DNA from: Gordonia humi
Lineage (GTDB): Bacteria; Actinomycetota; Actinomycetes; Mycobacteriales; Mycobacteriaceae
Assembly: GCF_014197435.1 (NCBI RefSeq)
Contig: NZ_JACIFP010000001.1
Location: forward strand, 4,154,001-4,218,000
Direction: 5' to 3'
Length of the DNA: 64,000 nucleotides
Part shown: piece after piece, positions 32,386 to 41,165 of the stretch
Numbering within the stretch: the stretch's first letter is position 1
Layout: each line of letters opens with the position of its first letter
The notes under the pieces: model-generated
Database searches by the model: none
The model's input: the letters and a program-made list of their open reading frames with translations, nothing else
Told to the model about the DNA's origin: nothing
Program-made: the position numbers and the translations under genes

Positions 32386-34725
32386 TCAGTCCGCGAGGTC
32401 CTCCGCATGCGCGTCGATCGCCTCACGGATCACCTCGGGCACTCGGACCTCGCCCGGGAGGTAGGTCACCGCCGTCAGACTCGGCGGAGCCCGGAACACG
32501 CCCCGCCGGAGCCGCAGATCGAGGTCCACCGGCCCGCGGGCGTCCAGTCCGACGGAGATGCCCGTCCACGGAGCCATGCCGACCAGTTGGAAGGCTCGGG
32601 GCAGTTCGGCGACGACGACCTCGCCGGCGTCGGTCGTCGCACCGACGGTGAAGTTCCAGCGGACGTCCGCGGTCGCCGCCGCGCGGAGTGTGACGCCGCG
32701 GACGCCGGGCGGCAGGACGCCCGAGACGCGGGAGATCCTTCCATACGAGTTGAAGACGAACGTCAGCCGCCCGTCTTCCACGGCCAGCAGATAGCCGCCT
32801 TGTACGTCGCCGTGTGCCACGAGTACGCCCTCGTCGCCGTCGCCCCAGTCGTTCAGTTCGACGATCACGTCGAAGTCGCGGTAGGCGATAAGCCTGCTCG
32901 ACCGATAGCGTTCGAGCGTCGGCGTGCCGGCCAGGATCCGCACCGGTGTGCCGTACCGCTCGGTCTCGGTCGGACGTCGTCGCTGTGCGTCACCGGGCCG
33001 GTCGAACAGCGGAAACACCGTGTTTCGCCAGGCCGCCTCATCCCATGCCGCCGCCAGTTCCGCGACGAGTTCGGGGTTCGCCGCGGCGACGTCGTCGGTC
33101 TCGGCGGGATCGGTGCGCATGTCGTACAGTTCCCACCGCGGCTGGTCGACGTGCGCGGGATCGCCGTCGTGCAGCGACAGCAGCTTCCACCCGTCGCGGT
33201 AGAAGCCGCGGTGCCCACCGAACTCGGCGTACTGCTCGGTGTGCGGCGACGCCGAGTCCCGATCACGGAGCACGTCGACGATGCTGACTCCGTCGCGCTC
33301 GGCGGCCGGCAGTCCGTGCCGGGTCGGCGGCGTCGGCACTCCCGCCAGGTCGAGCAGGGTCGGAGCCAGATCGGTGACGTAGGAGAACTGTCTGCGCACA
33401 CCGGAGTCGTCCTCGCCCCGCGGCAGACCGCCCGGCCAGGAGACGACGAACGGGACACGCACGCCACCGGCGAACGTCTGCCCCTTGTAGAAACGGAACG
33501 GCGTGTTCGACGCCTGCCCCCACCCGCGCGGATAATGGACGCCGAGCTGCGCCGATCCGATCAGTTCCTCGTCGTGCGGAACGTCGCGCTCCCAGTCCGG
33601 CGGCACCGGGCCGTGCACGAACTGGCTGAAGTAGGAGCGGGTCCCGACCGGGCCGCCCTCGGCCGTACCGCCGTTGTCGGAGGTGAACACGACTATCGTG
33701 TCGTCGAGTTCGCCGAGGTCTTCGAGGAGGTCGAGTATCCGGCCGACGCTCTGGTCGACGCTGTCGACGAGCGCCGCGTACACCTCCTGATACCGCTGGT
33801 AGCGCTCCTTCTCCTCGTCGGAGAGCGTCTCCCAGGGCGGGGCGTCGTATCCGGGTTCGGTGTTGCGTTCGGCGATCGGCGTATCCGGGTCGAAGAGGCC
33901 CGACGCCACCTGCCGCGCGAACCGCCGACGCCGCACCTCGTCCCAGCCGTCGCCGTACCGACCCCGATGCCGCGCGAGATCGTCGGCCTTCACCTGGTGG
34001 GGGCCGTGCATGGCGATGTGCGCGAAGTAGAGGAAGAACGGTTTGTCGGCGTCGTGTGCCCGCAGAGCCTTGACCTGTGAGATCGCTCGGTCGGTGAGGT
34101 CGTCGGTGACGTAGTAGCCCTCGGGGTACTCGTCGACGTCGACCACCGAGTTGTCCTCGATCAGCTGGTTGGGATGGAAGAACGAGTTGAGCCCCTCGAG
34201 CGAGCCGTAATAGCTGTCGAAGCCCCGCTGGACCGGCCATGACCTGCGTGAACGTCCGGGACTCATATCCGCGTCGCGCACCAGGTGCCATTTGCCCACC
34301 GCGAAGGTCGCGTATCCGGACTCGCGGAGGATCTCCGGAAGCGTCAGTACGTCGTCGGCCAGTTCCAGTCGCAGTCCGGGGAAGCCCGGGTCCGAGTTGG
34401 CGACGCTCCCGTATCCGGCGCGGTGCGGATTCACACCGGTCAGCAGTGCGGCACGGGCGGGCGAACAGACGGGCGTCGTGTGGTAGTTGCTCAGCCGGTA
34501 TCCGGTGTCGGCGATGCGGTCGATGTTCGGCGTCGGGATCTCCGAACCGAACGGTCCGATGTCCGAGTAGCCCATGTCGTCGATGAGAACGACGACGATG
34601 TTGGGCGGCCGTTCGCCGACACGTTCGTCCTCCGGCCACCACGGCTGTGAGTTCGATGTGGTGCGTCCGACGCGTCCGCCGAATCCTTCGTATCCGCGAG
34701 CGTACTCGGGAATCTCATTGCTCAT
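32386..34725 (-). CDS. atsA: Arylsulfatase, type I (formylglycine)
   Basis: A 779-residue sulfatase. The metal-binding start NIVVVLIDDMGYSD and the modification site CSPARAALLTG (Cys to formylglycine, C-x-P-x-R) are intact, as is GKWHL downstream. It hydrolyses aryl or other sulfate esters to free sulfate. Length and the C-terminal extension match mycobacterial AtsA/AtsD (about 787). No signal peptide is visible, so it acts in the cytosol and needs its substrate imported. A formylglycine-generating enzyme is required but is not in the window. ATG 34725 is chosen; GTG 34761 is possible. It is divergent from a four-gene ABC importer. Confidence 0.93.
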   Translation of the reverse strand: MSNEIPEYARGYEGFGGRVGRTTSNSQPWWPEDERVGERPPNIVVVLIDDMGYSDIGPFGSEIPTPNIDRIADTGYRLSNYHTTPVCSPARAALLTGVNPHRAGYGSVANSDPGFPGLRLELADDVLTLPEILRESGYATFAVGKWHLVRDADMSPGRSRRSWPVQRGFDSYYGSLEGLNSFFHPNQLIEDNSVVDVDEYPEGYYVTDDLTDRAISQVKALRAHDADKPFFLYFAHIAMHGPHQVKADDLARHRGRYGDGWDEVRRRRFARQVASGLFDPDTPIAERNTEPGYDAPPWETLSDEEKERYQRYQEVYAALVDSVDQSVGRILDLLEDLGELDDTIVVFTSDNGGTAEGGPVGTRSYFSQFVHGPVPPDWERDVPHDEELIGSAQLGVHYPRGWGQASNTPFRFYKGQTFAGGVRVPFVVSWPGGLPRGEDDSGVRRQFSYVTDLAPTLLDLAGVPTPPTRHGLPAAERDGVSIVDVLRDRDSASPHTEQYAEFGGHRGFYRDGWKLLSLHDGDPAHVDQPRWELYDMRTDPAETDDVAAANPELVAELAAAWDEAAWRNTVFPLFDRPGDAQRRRPTETERYGTPVRILAGTPTLERYRSSRLIAYRDFDVIVELNDWGDGDEGVLVAHGDVQGGYLLAVEDGRLTFVFNSYGRISRVSGVLPPGVRGVTLRAAATADVRWNFTVGATTDAGEVVVAELPRAFQLVGMAPWTGISVGLDARGPVDLDLRLRRGVFRAPPSLTAVTYLPGEVRVPEVIREAIDAHAEDLAD

Positions 34726-34858
34726 GCCGAAGAGAATTACTCGTCTACTCGAGTGCGGCACAAACGTTTAATTCGTCCTGATTCGAAGTGATTACAAATC
34801 GTCGTCGGCGGCCGATCATTTCCATGTCAGTTGCTCGACTCCCAGCGAAATTCTCCAT
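34726..34858. promoter_or_regulatory. Divergent promoter region, arylsulfatase / ABC importer
   Basis: A 133-base gap, clearly A/T-richer than the flanking genes (for example TTTAATTCG and GATTACAAATC), between the arylsulfatase gene and the importer. ACTCGAGT at 34748-34755 is a perfect 8-base palindrome preceded by another ACTCG. I expect both promoters and a shared regulator site here, but cannot place -35/-10 boxes with confidence. Confidence 0.5.
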
Positions 34859-36469
34859 GTGAAAAGAAAGCGGACCCACATCATGTTCCGACATCCGCGC
34901 CTGCGCATTCTGGTCGCGCTCGCCCTGACGACGCTCACCGTCGTGGGAGCGACCGCGTGCACCGCCGTCGACGCGCAGCAGGGTCCGGCGACGCGGACCG
35001 GCCCCGTCCAGCGCGGCGGCGAACTCCGCGTCGGTGTGCTGGGCGATCTGTCTCCGAGCAAGTTCCTCCAGATCGGCACCGGCGGCCCGAACGGCGACGT
35101 GCTCGCCAACGTCTTCGACACCCTCGTCACCTACCCGACCGACTCGTCGACGCCGCAGCCGTCGCTCGCCACCTCGTGGACACTCGCCCCCGACGGCCGG
35201 TCGCTGACTCTGAACCTGCGCGAGGGCGTCCACTTCCATGACGGCAAGCCGTTCACCTCCCGGGACGTGCAGTCGTCGATCGGGGCGTACCTCGGTGGCC
35301 CGTGGACGCCGCAGTTCAAACGCACCGCCGCCGGAATCACCGGGTTCGACGTGCACGATCCGCACCGCGTGGTGCTGACGTTCGCCCATCCGATGAGCAA
35401 CATCTTCGATCTCCTCGATTCGGCGCCGATCCTCGACGGCGACACCCTCGACGAGCTGAAGGCCGGAAAGACGTTCAACGGAACCGGACCGTTCCGGTTC
35501 TCGTCGTGGACCCCGAACTCGGCGATCGAACTGGTTCGCAACGACGACTACTGGGACGGTGCTCCACCGCTGAAAACCGTGACTTTCGTCGAGGCCAACG
35601 ATCCCAAGTCGCTGTACACGCGACTGCGCACCGGTCAGCTGGACGTCGCCGAGCAGTTGACGACGCAGGACCAAGAACTCGCGACCAAACGCTACGGTTT
35701 CACCGATATCGAGCAGACGGGCGCCGAGGCCCAGATCTACGTCGGCGTCAACGTCGAGAATCCGGCGCTCGCCGACCCGCGGGTCCGGAAGGCCATCGCG
35801 TACGCCGTCGACCGCGACCGCATCATCGACGACGTGTACCGCGGCTCCGGATATCCGGTGAACGTGCCCTGGCCCAAGACCTCCCCCGCCTACGACGAGG
35901 CCGCGAACACGACCTATCGACGCGACGTCGCCAAGGCTCGGGACCTGTTGCGCGGTGTCGGCCCGATTCCGCCCATCCGACTCGACTACACCTCGACCGG
36001 CACCACGTATCGGATCATCGCCGAGATCGTGCAGTCGAACCTGCGCGACATCGGGATCACCGTGAACCTGCAGCCGAATGAGGAGACCGTCCAGGCCAAG
36101 AAGCTGATCGGCGCCCAGTTCCCCGGACTCTGGATCCTCCAGCACGCGTTCGCCCAGTACACGCCGTCGACGCTGGCGGTTACGGCGTATCCGTTCAACG
36201 CGGCGAAGAACTCGTCGAACTACTCGAGCCCCGAGTACACGGCGGCGTCCGAGGCCGCCTGGGCCACCGCCGACCCCTCGTCGCCGGAGGCCCTCGCCGC
36301 CTACCGACGACTCGACAAGGTCTGGTTGAACGACCTGTTCCTCATCGAGATCGGGGTGGTGCTCGCTCGGCTCACCGCCGCACCGAACGTCCGCGACATC
36401 GCGTGGGACCACCGCCAGCAGTTGCACTTCGCCCGCACCAGCCTCACTGATCCCGACCGGAAGGCATGA
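34859..36469 (+). CDS. ABC importer substrate-binding lipoprotein (Dpp/Opp type)
   Basis: A 536-residue SBP_bac_5 family binding protein. The signal peptide ends in the lipobox GATAC. Conserved blocks are TSWTLAPDGRSLTLNLREGV, HDGKPFTSRDV, the NDDYWDG block and an inner AIAYAVDRDRII region. GTG 34859 opens the ORF; ATG 34883 is equally reasonable, and neither has a good ribosome-binding site. The permease genes follow at once. Position opposite an arylsulfatase suggests a sulfate ester or another organosulfur ligand instead of a peptide. Confidence 0.9.
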   Translation: MKRKRTHIMFRHPRLRILVALALTTLTVVGATACTAVDAQQGPATRTGPVQRGGELRVGVLGDLSPSKFLQIGTGGPNGDVLANVFDTLVTYPTDSSTPQPSLATSWTLAPDGRSLTLNLREGVHFHDGKPFTSRDVQSSIGAYLGGPWTPQFKRTAAGITGFDVHDPHRVVLTFAHPMSNIFDLLDSAPILDGDTLDELKAGKTFNGTGPFRFSSWTPNSAIELVRNDDYWDGAPPLKTVTFVEANDPKSLYTRLRTGQLDVAEQLTTQDQELATKRYGFTDIEQTGAEAQIYVGVNVENPALADPRVRKAIAYAVDRDRIIDDVYRGSGYPVNVPWPKTSPAYDEAANTTYRRDVAKARDLLRGVGPIPPIRLDYTSTGTTYRIIAEIVQSNLRDIGITVNLQPNEETVQAKKLIGAQFPGLWILQHAFAQYTPSTLAVTAYPFNAAKNSSNYSSPEYTAASEAAWATADPSSPEALAAYRRLDKVWLNDLFLIEIGVVLARLTAAPNVRDIAWDHRQQLHFARTSLTDPDRKA

Positions 36470-36473
36470 CCCC

Positions 36474-37433
36474 ATGACCGGTTACCTCCTTCGGCGCATA
36501 CCGACGGCCCTCATCGTCCTGTTCGTCGCCTCCCTCCTCGTCTTCGCCGTACTCCGGCTCATTCCGGGCGGCCCCGAGTCCGCGCTCGCCGGCCCCGACG
36601 CCAGTCCCGAGGACCTCGCCGCCATCCGCCACGATCTGGGTCTCGATCGGACCTTCTTCGTCCAGTACTTCTCCTGGCTCGGCTCCGTGCTGACGCTCGA
36701 CTTCGGCACGAGTTACCAGGTCGGCGGAAACATCGGCGACCTCGTCTCCTTCGGTCTCGTCAACACCCTCGTCCTGACCGTCACCGCGGGCGTCATCGCG
36801 ATCGCGCTCGCCCTGATCCTCTCGCTGACCGCGACGATCCGACCGAACAGATTCGTGAATGCGATCCTCACCGGGGTCAACGCGGTGGCGATCGCATTGC
36901 CGACGTTCGTCGTCGGCACCGTGCTCATCGCCGTCTTCGGCGTCGGATTCGGGGTGCTGCCCGCGGGCGGCACTCCGCCGGCAGGGCTCGGCGACGATCT
37001 GTGGATCACCGTCCAGTACCTGGCTCTGCCCGCGCTGACGCTCGGGTTGCCCGCGGGCGCCATGCTCGCCCGCTTCCTCACCGAAGCCCTGCAGACCGAA
37101 CTCGTCCAGCCGTACGCGGTCACTGCCGTCGCGACCGGCGCGTCCCGCGCCGACGTCGTCGTCAAACATGCGCTGCGCAACGCTCTGCCGTCGACGATCA
37201 CCGCGTTCGGTCTGATCGTCGGGGCGCTCCTGGGCGGCGCCGTCCTGGTCGAGGCGATCTTCGGCTGGCCCGGCCTGGGCATGCTGACCGAGGAGGGCAT
37301 CTCCGCTCGCGACTACCCGCTCGTCCAGATCCTCATCCTCCTCTCGGTGTCGGTGTTCGTCCTGATCCAACTCGCCGCCGACGTCGTCCACGCATGGCTC
37401 GATCCCCGCATCCGATTGGCAGGCACCCGATGA
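36474..37433 (+). CDS. ABC importer permease, DppB type
   Basis: A 319-residue permease with about six predicted helices. The first helix region MTGYLLRRIPTALIVLFVAS and the following RLIPGGP segment are typical of DppB/OppB. The EAA loop lies around AVTAVATGASRADVVVKHAL. ATG 36474 follows the binding-protein stop by four bases, and its own stop overlaps the next ATG. Confidence 0.9.
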   Translation: MTGYLLRRIPTALIVLFVASLLVFAVLRLIPGGPESALAGPDASPEDLAAIRHDLGLDRTFFVQYFSWLGSVLTLDFGTSYQVGGNIGDLVSFGLVNTLVLTVTAGVIAIALALILSLTATIRPNRFVNAILTGVNAVAIALPTFVVGTVLIAVFGVGFGVLPAGGTPPAGLGDDLWITVQYLALPALTLGLPAGAMLARFLTEALQTELVQPYAVTAVATGASRADVVVKHALRNALPSTITAFGLIVGALLGGAVLVEAIFGWPGLGMLTEEGISARDYPLVQILILLSVSVFVLIQLAADVVHAWLDPRIRLAGTR

Positions 37434-38344
37434 CCACCACCGAGATCACCGTCGACGGCGCATCCGTCGACGACATCGACCCGGGACTCGTCCCCGAGTC
37501 GCCCGCCGACCGCGACGAGGTTCGCGTCCGAGGCCCCTTGTACCGCAGCCTCTTCCACGGGTCCGGGCTCATCGGAACGGTCCTGGTGCTGGCGGTCGTC
37601 GCCGCCGGGCTGATCGGCCCGCTGCTCACCTCGTACGGCGCGGACCAACAGATCGACGGCGCGTACCTCCTGCCGCCGAGCGTCGACCACTGGTTCGGCA
37701 CCGACGATGTGAACCGCGACGTGCTGACCCGGGTCCTCGCCGGCATCCGCACCGACCTGCTGATCATCGTCGTCGCCGTACCCGTCGGCGCCGCGATCGG
37801 CACCCTCGTCGGCCTCGTCGCGGTCTCGGTTCGGGGGCTGGACGCCGTGGCCCAGCGCGCCTTCGACGTCATCCTCGCGTTCCCGGCACTGATCCTCGGC
37901 ATCGCCCTGACCGCCGTTCTCGGCCCGGGCGCCGTCACCGTCGGCATCATCATCGCGATCGCGGAGATCCCGGTGTTCGGGCGCCTGGTCCGCACCGCCG
38001 TCCTGCGCATTCGCGAACAGCCCTACGTGGAGGCCGCACGAGTGTCCGGTGCGAGCACGTCGCGCATCCTGTTCAGGCACGTTCTGCCGAACTCGGTGGA
38101 GGCGCTCGGCGTCCAGTTCGCGCTGTCGCTGTCGCTGGGCGTGTTCATCGAGGGCGCGTTGAGCTACCTGGGGATCGGCGTCGTACCGCCCACCCCGTCA
38201 CTCGGCGGTGTCCTCGCCGCCGGAAACGGATATCTGGAGACCAACCCGTGGTTCTCGATCGGTCCGATCCTCGTCATCTCGGCCCTCGTCCTGGGCCTCT
38301 ATCTGATCGCTCAGTCGATCTCCAACGACCGGAGAAGCCTGTGA
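37430..38344 (+). CDS. ABC importer permease, DppC type
   Basis: A 304-residue permease with a cytoplasmic N-terminal stretch of about 40 residues, then six predicted helices. HWFGTDDVNRDVLTRVLAGI is the DppC/OppC hallmark; the EAA loop is EAARVSGASTSRILFRHVLP. ATG 37430 overlaps the DppB stop, and the stop overlaps the GTG of the ATPase gene, so the whole operon is translationally coupled. Confidence 0.92.
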   Translation: MTTTEITVDGASVDDIDPGLVPESPADRDEVRVRGPLYRSLFHGSGLIGTVLVLAVVAAGLIGPLLTSYGADQQIDGAYLLPPSVDHWFGTDDVNRDVLTRVLAGIRTDLLIIVVAVPVGAAIGTLVGLVAVSVRGLDAVAQRAFDVILAFPALILGIALTAVLGPGAVTVGIIIAIAEIPVFGRLVRTAVLRIREQPYVEAARVSGASTSRILFRHVLPNSVEALGVQFALSLSLGVFIEGALSYLGIGVVPPTPSLGGVLAAGNGYLETNPWFSIGPILVISALVLGLYLIAQSISNDRRSL

Positions 38345-39963
38345 CCCTCGCACTCGAAGTGACCGACCTGCACGTTGAGTTCGACTATCCGCGTCCGGCG
38401 GTCTCCGGGATCAGCCTGACCGTCGACGCGGGCGAGATCGTCGCCCTCGTCGGCGAGTCCGGTTCGGGTAAGACGATGACCGCACGCGCCGCCATCGGTC
38501 TCCTCCCGCCGGGGGCCACCGCGACCGGATCGGTGAAAGTCGACGGCGTCGAGGTCCTCGACCTGTCCGAACGAGAACTCGCCGCCATCCGGGGCGATCG
38601 CGTCGCGATGGTGTTCCAGGAGCCGCAGACCGCACTCAATCCGGTGCAGACCATCGGATGGCAGCTGCGGCAGGCGCTCACACGGCACCGCCGACTCTCC
38701 CGCGCAGAGGCCCGGCGACGCGCCGTCGAACTGTTGACGCTCGTGGAGATCCCCGAACCGGACACCCGCGTCGGCCACTATCCGCACCAGTTGTCGGGCG
38801 GCCAGAAGCAGCGCGTCGTGATCGCACTCGCGCTCGCCGGCGACCCGGCGCTGCTACTCGCCGACGAGCCCACCACAGCTCTCGACGTATCGGTGCAGCA
38901 GGAGATCCTCGAACTGCTCGTCCGCGTCCGCGATAAGACCGGTGCGGGCATCCTGCTCATCACACACAACCTCGGTGTCGTCGCCGAGATCGCCGACCGC
39001 GTCGTCGTGGTGCAACTGGGCGAGACCATCGAGACCGCCGATGTGCACACCTTGTTCCACTCGCCGAGCCAGCCGTACACTCGCACGCTGCTCGACGCGG
39101 TTCCGCGTCTGAGCTCGTCGTTGCACGAGCCGGAGGACATCGACGAGGCGATACCGCCGATCCTCCAGGTGGACGAGGTGACAGTGACCCATCCGGGTCG
39201 CTTCGGTTCGGGAGCGCACACCGCGTTGTCGGAGATCTCGCTGCGGATCGCACCCGGGGAGGTCGTCGGCGTGGTCGGCGAGTCCGGGTCGGGGAAGACG
39301 ACGCTCGGCCGAGCGATCGGCGGACTGCTGCCGCTCTCGGGAGGACGCATTCTGGTGGACGGGCACGATCTCGTCCGCTCGACGGCCAAGGAGCTGTCGG
39401 CGGTACGCCGGCGCATAGCGTTCGTCCCGCAGGATCCGTCGGCATCGCTGAATCCGCGGTTCACCGTCGCCGAGTCGATTCGGGAACCGCTGGAGATCCA
39501 GCGGATCGGCAATCGCGCCTGGCGCACCGACCGCGTCGCCGAACTGCTCGCGGCCGTACAGCTGCCCGCCTCGTTCGCCTCACGGCTTCCGCACGAGCTG
39601 TCCGGCGGCCAACGTCAGCGCGTCGCACTGGCCCGCGCTCTCTCGGCCGACCCGGACCTGTTGATCGCCGACGAGCCGACGAGCGCGCTCGACGTGTCCG
39701 TGCAGGCGCGCGTCCTGGAACTGTTCGCCGAGTTGCAAGGCGATCTCGGCTTCGCGGCTCTGTTCATCAGCCACGATCTCGCGGTGGTGCGTCAGGTGTC
39801 CGATCGAGTGGCGGTGCTGCGCGCGGGTCGTCTCGTCGAGACGGGCGCGGCCGACGCGGTGTTCACCGCACCGACGACCGACTACACGCGGACCCTGGTC
39901 CGCGCCGTCCCGGTCCCCGATCCGGACCGCGAACGCGCGGGAAGGCCCGTCGTCTCCGTGTGA
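38341..39963 (+). CDS. Fused twin ABC ATPase (DppD-DppF) of the importer
   Basis: A 540-residue protein with two ATPase domains. Domain 1 has GESGSGKT, LSGGQKQRVV and LLLADEPTTALD; domain 2 (from about residue 275) has GESGSGKTT, LSGGQRQRVA and LLIADEPTSALD. Each domain ends in the Opp-type C-terminal extension that carries the PSQPYTRTLLDAVP-like signature. In many species these are two genes; the fusion gives one ATP-sandwich in a single chain. Start is GTG 38341, in a GTGA overlap with the permease stop. Confidence 0.93.
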   Translation: MTLALEVTDLHVEFDYPRPAVSGISLTVDAGEIVALVGESGSGKTMTARAAIGLLPPGATATGSVKVDGVEVLDLSERELAAIRGDRVAMVFQEPQTALNPVQTIGWQLRQALTRHRRLSRAEARRRAVELLTLVEIPEPDTRVGHYPHQLSGGQKQRVVIALALAGDPALLLADEPTTALDVSVQQEILELLVRVRDKTGAGILLITHNLGVVAEIADRVVVVQLGETIETADVHTLFHSPSQPYTRTLLDAVPRLSSSLHEPEDIDEAIPPILQVDEVTVTHPGRFGSGAHTALSEISLRIAPGEVVGVVGESGSGKTTLGRAIGGLLPLSGGRILVDGHDLVRSTAKELSAVRRRIAFVPQDPSASLNPRFTVAESIREPLEIQRIGNRAWRTDRVAELLAAVQLPASFASRLPHELSGGQRQRVALARALSADPDLLIADEPTSALDVSVQARVLELFAELQGDLGFAALFISHDLAVVRQVSDRVAVLRAGRLVETGAADAVFTAPTTDYTRTLVRAVPVPDPDRERAGRPVVSV

Positions 39964-40024
39964 TGCGTCAGAGATCAATGCCGTGATCGACGATCGACGG
40001 TCGACGGCGGCGGCGACGTCGGGT

Positions 40025-40477
40025 TCAGCCAAGCGCCTTCAACGCGCGGTCGGCGTGCACGTCCATGCTCACCTCGGAGGCGATGACGTCTTTGATCGTC
40101 CCGTCGGCGCCGATCGCGAATGTGGTGCGCTTAGTCGGCATGAACCCGGACAGCAGGCCGCTGCGTCGCACGCCGTACGCCTGAGCGACCTCGCCGTCGA
40201 CGTCGGCGAGCAGCGGGTAGTCGAGGGAGTGCTTCTCCGTCCAGTCCGACTGTTTGGCCACATCGTCGCGGCTGACGCCGACGCGCTGAACACCGGCGTC
40301 GGCGAATTCTCGGGCCAGATCGCGGAAATGGCAGGCCTCTTTGGTGCAGCCGGGCGTGAACGCGGCCGGATAGAAGAAGAGTGCGACGGGGCCGTCGGCC
40401 AGCAGTTCGGACAGGCGGCGTACCTCCCCCTTCTGGTCGGGCAGAGCGAAGTCGGGTGCACGGTCTCCAGATCTCAT
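40025..40477 (-). CDS. bcp: Thioredoxin-dependent peroxiredoxin, Bcp type
   Basis: A 150-residue peroxiredoxin that reduces hydrogen peroxide and organic peroxides. The active site is FTPGCTKEAC: the peroxidatic Cys follows T-P-G, and a second Cys five residues later is the resolving Cys of the BCP/PrxQ group. GVSRDDVAKQ and the C-terminal half fit the fold. ATG 40477 is chosen; an ATG three codons earlier (40486) is possible. It stands alone, convergent with the importer operon. Confidence 0.92.
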   Translation of the reverse strand: MRSGDRAPDFALPDQKGEVRRLSELLADGPVALFFYPAAFTPGCTKEACHFRDLAREFADAGVQRVGVSRDDVAKQSDWTEKHSLDYPLLADVDGEVAQAYGVRRSGLLSGFMPTKRTTFAIGADGTIKDVIASEVSMDVHADRALKALG

Positions 40478-40496
40478 GTGGCCCACGGTATCGGAA

Positions 40497-41165
40497 TCAG
40501 ACGAGTCCAGCGTCGTGCATCATGATCGCGACCTGCACCCGGTTCGATGCGCCGAGCTTGGCGAAGATGTGCGAGATGTGCGCCTTCACGGTCGCGACAC
40601 TCATGTACAGCTCGGCGCCGATCTCCGCATTCGACGCCCCGCCGGCCAGACACGTGGCGACGTCACGTTCCCGCTCGGTGAGCTCAGCGATCGCCCGCTC
40701 GGCCGGAGCCGCGCGGTGATCGCCGTTCGAGACGACCTGCTTGATCAGCGCGGCGGTGACCGACGGGCTCAGCGCGGGCTGTCCGGCCAGCACATTCTTG
40801 ACGGCGGCGACGATGTCGGCGGGAGGCGTGTCCTTGAGGAGGAACCCGTCGGCGCCCACGGCGAGCGCGCGCACCACGTAGTCGTCGGCGTCGAAGGTCG
40901 TCAGCACGATCACCGGAGGCGCCGGATCAAGCTTCTTGAACTCGGCCGTCGCCGCGATCCCGTCCATGACCGGCATCCGCAGATCCATCAGCACCACGTC
41001 GACCGGGTCCGCGGCGTGCGCATCGAGCGCCTCCCGACCGTTGCCCGCATCGGCGACGACGTCCAGGTCGCGATCACCGCCGAGCAGCAGGCGCAGCCCG
41101 GATCGGACCAGCGGATCGTCGTCGACCAGCATCACTCGACTGGGCACGCTCTCAGAGTTCGTCAC
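40497..41165 (-). CDS. NarL/FixJ-type response regulator
   Basis: A 222-residue regulator: receiver with LVDDDPLVRSGL, phospho-acceptor Asp in DVVLMDLRMP, and Lys in FLLKDTPP; HTH with LTERERDVATCLAGGASNAE and TVKAHISHIFAKL. Start GTG 41165 is in a GTGA overlap with the kinase stop; an ATG at 41183 would overlap more. It pairs with the kinase at 41162. The ABC-2 exporter genes at 42458-44142 are divergent from the pair and may be its target, as is common for such systems. Confidence 0.92.
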   Translation of the reverse strand: MTNSESVPSRVMLVDDDPLVRSGLRLLLGGDRDLDVVADAGNGREALDAHAADPVDVVLMDLRMPVMDGIAATAEFKKLDPAPPVIVLTTFDADDYVVRALAVGADGFLLKDTPPADIVAAVKNVLAGQPALSPSVTAALIKQVVSNGDHRAAPAERAIAELTERERDVATCLAGGASNAEIGAELYMSVATVKAHISHIFAKLGASNRVQVAIMMHDAGLV

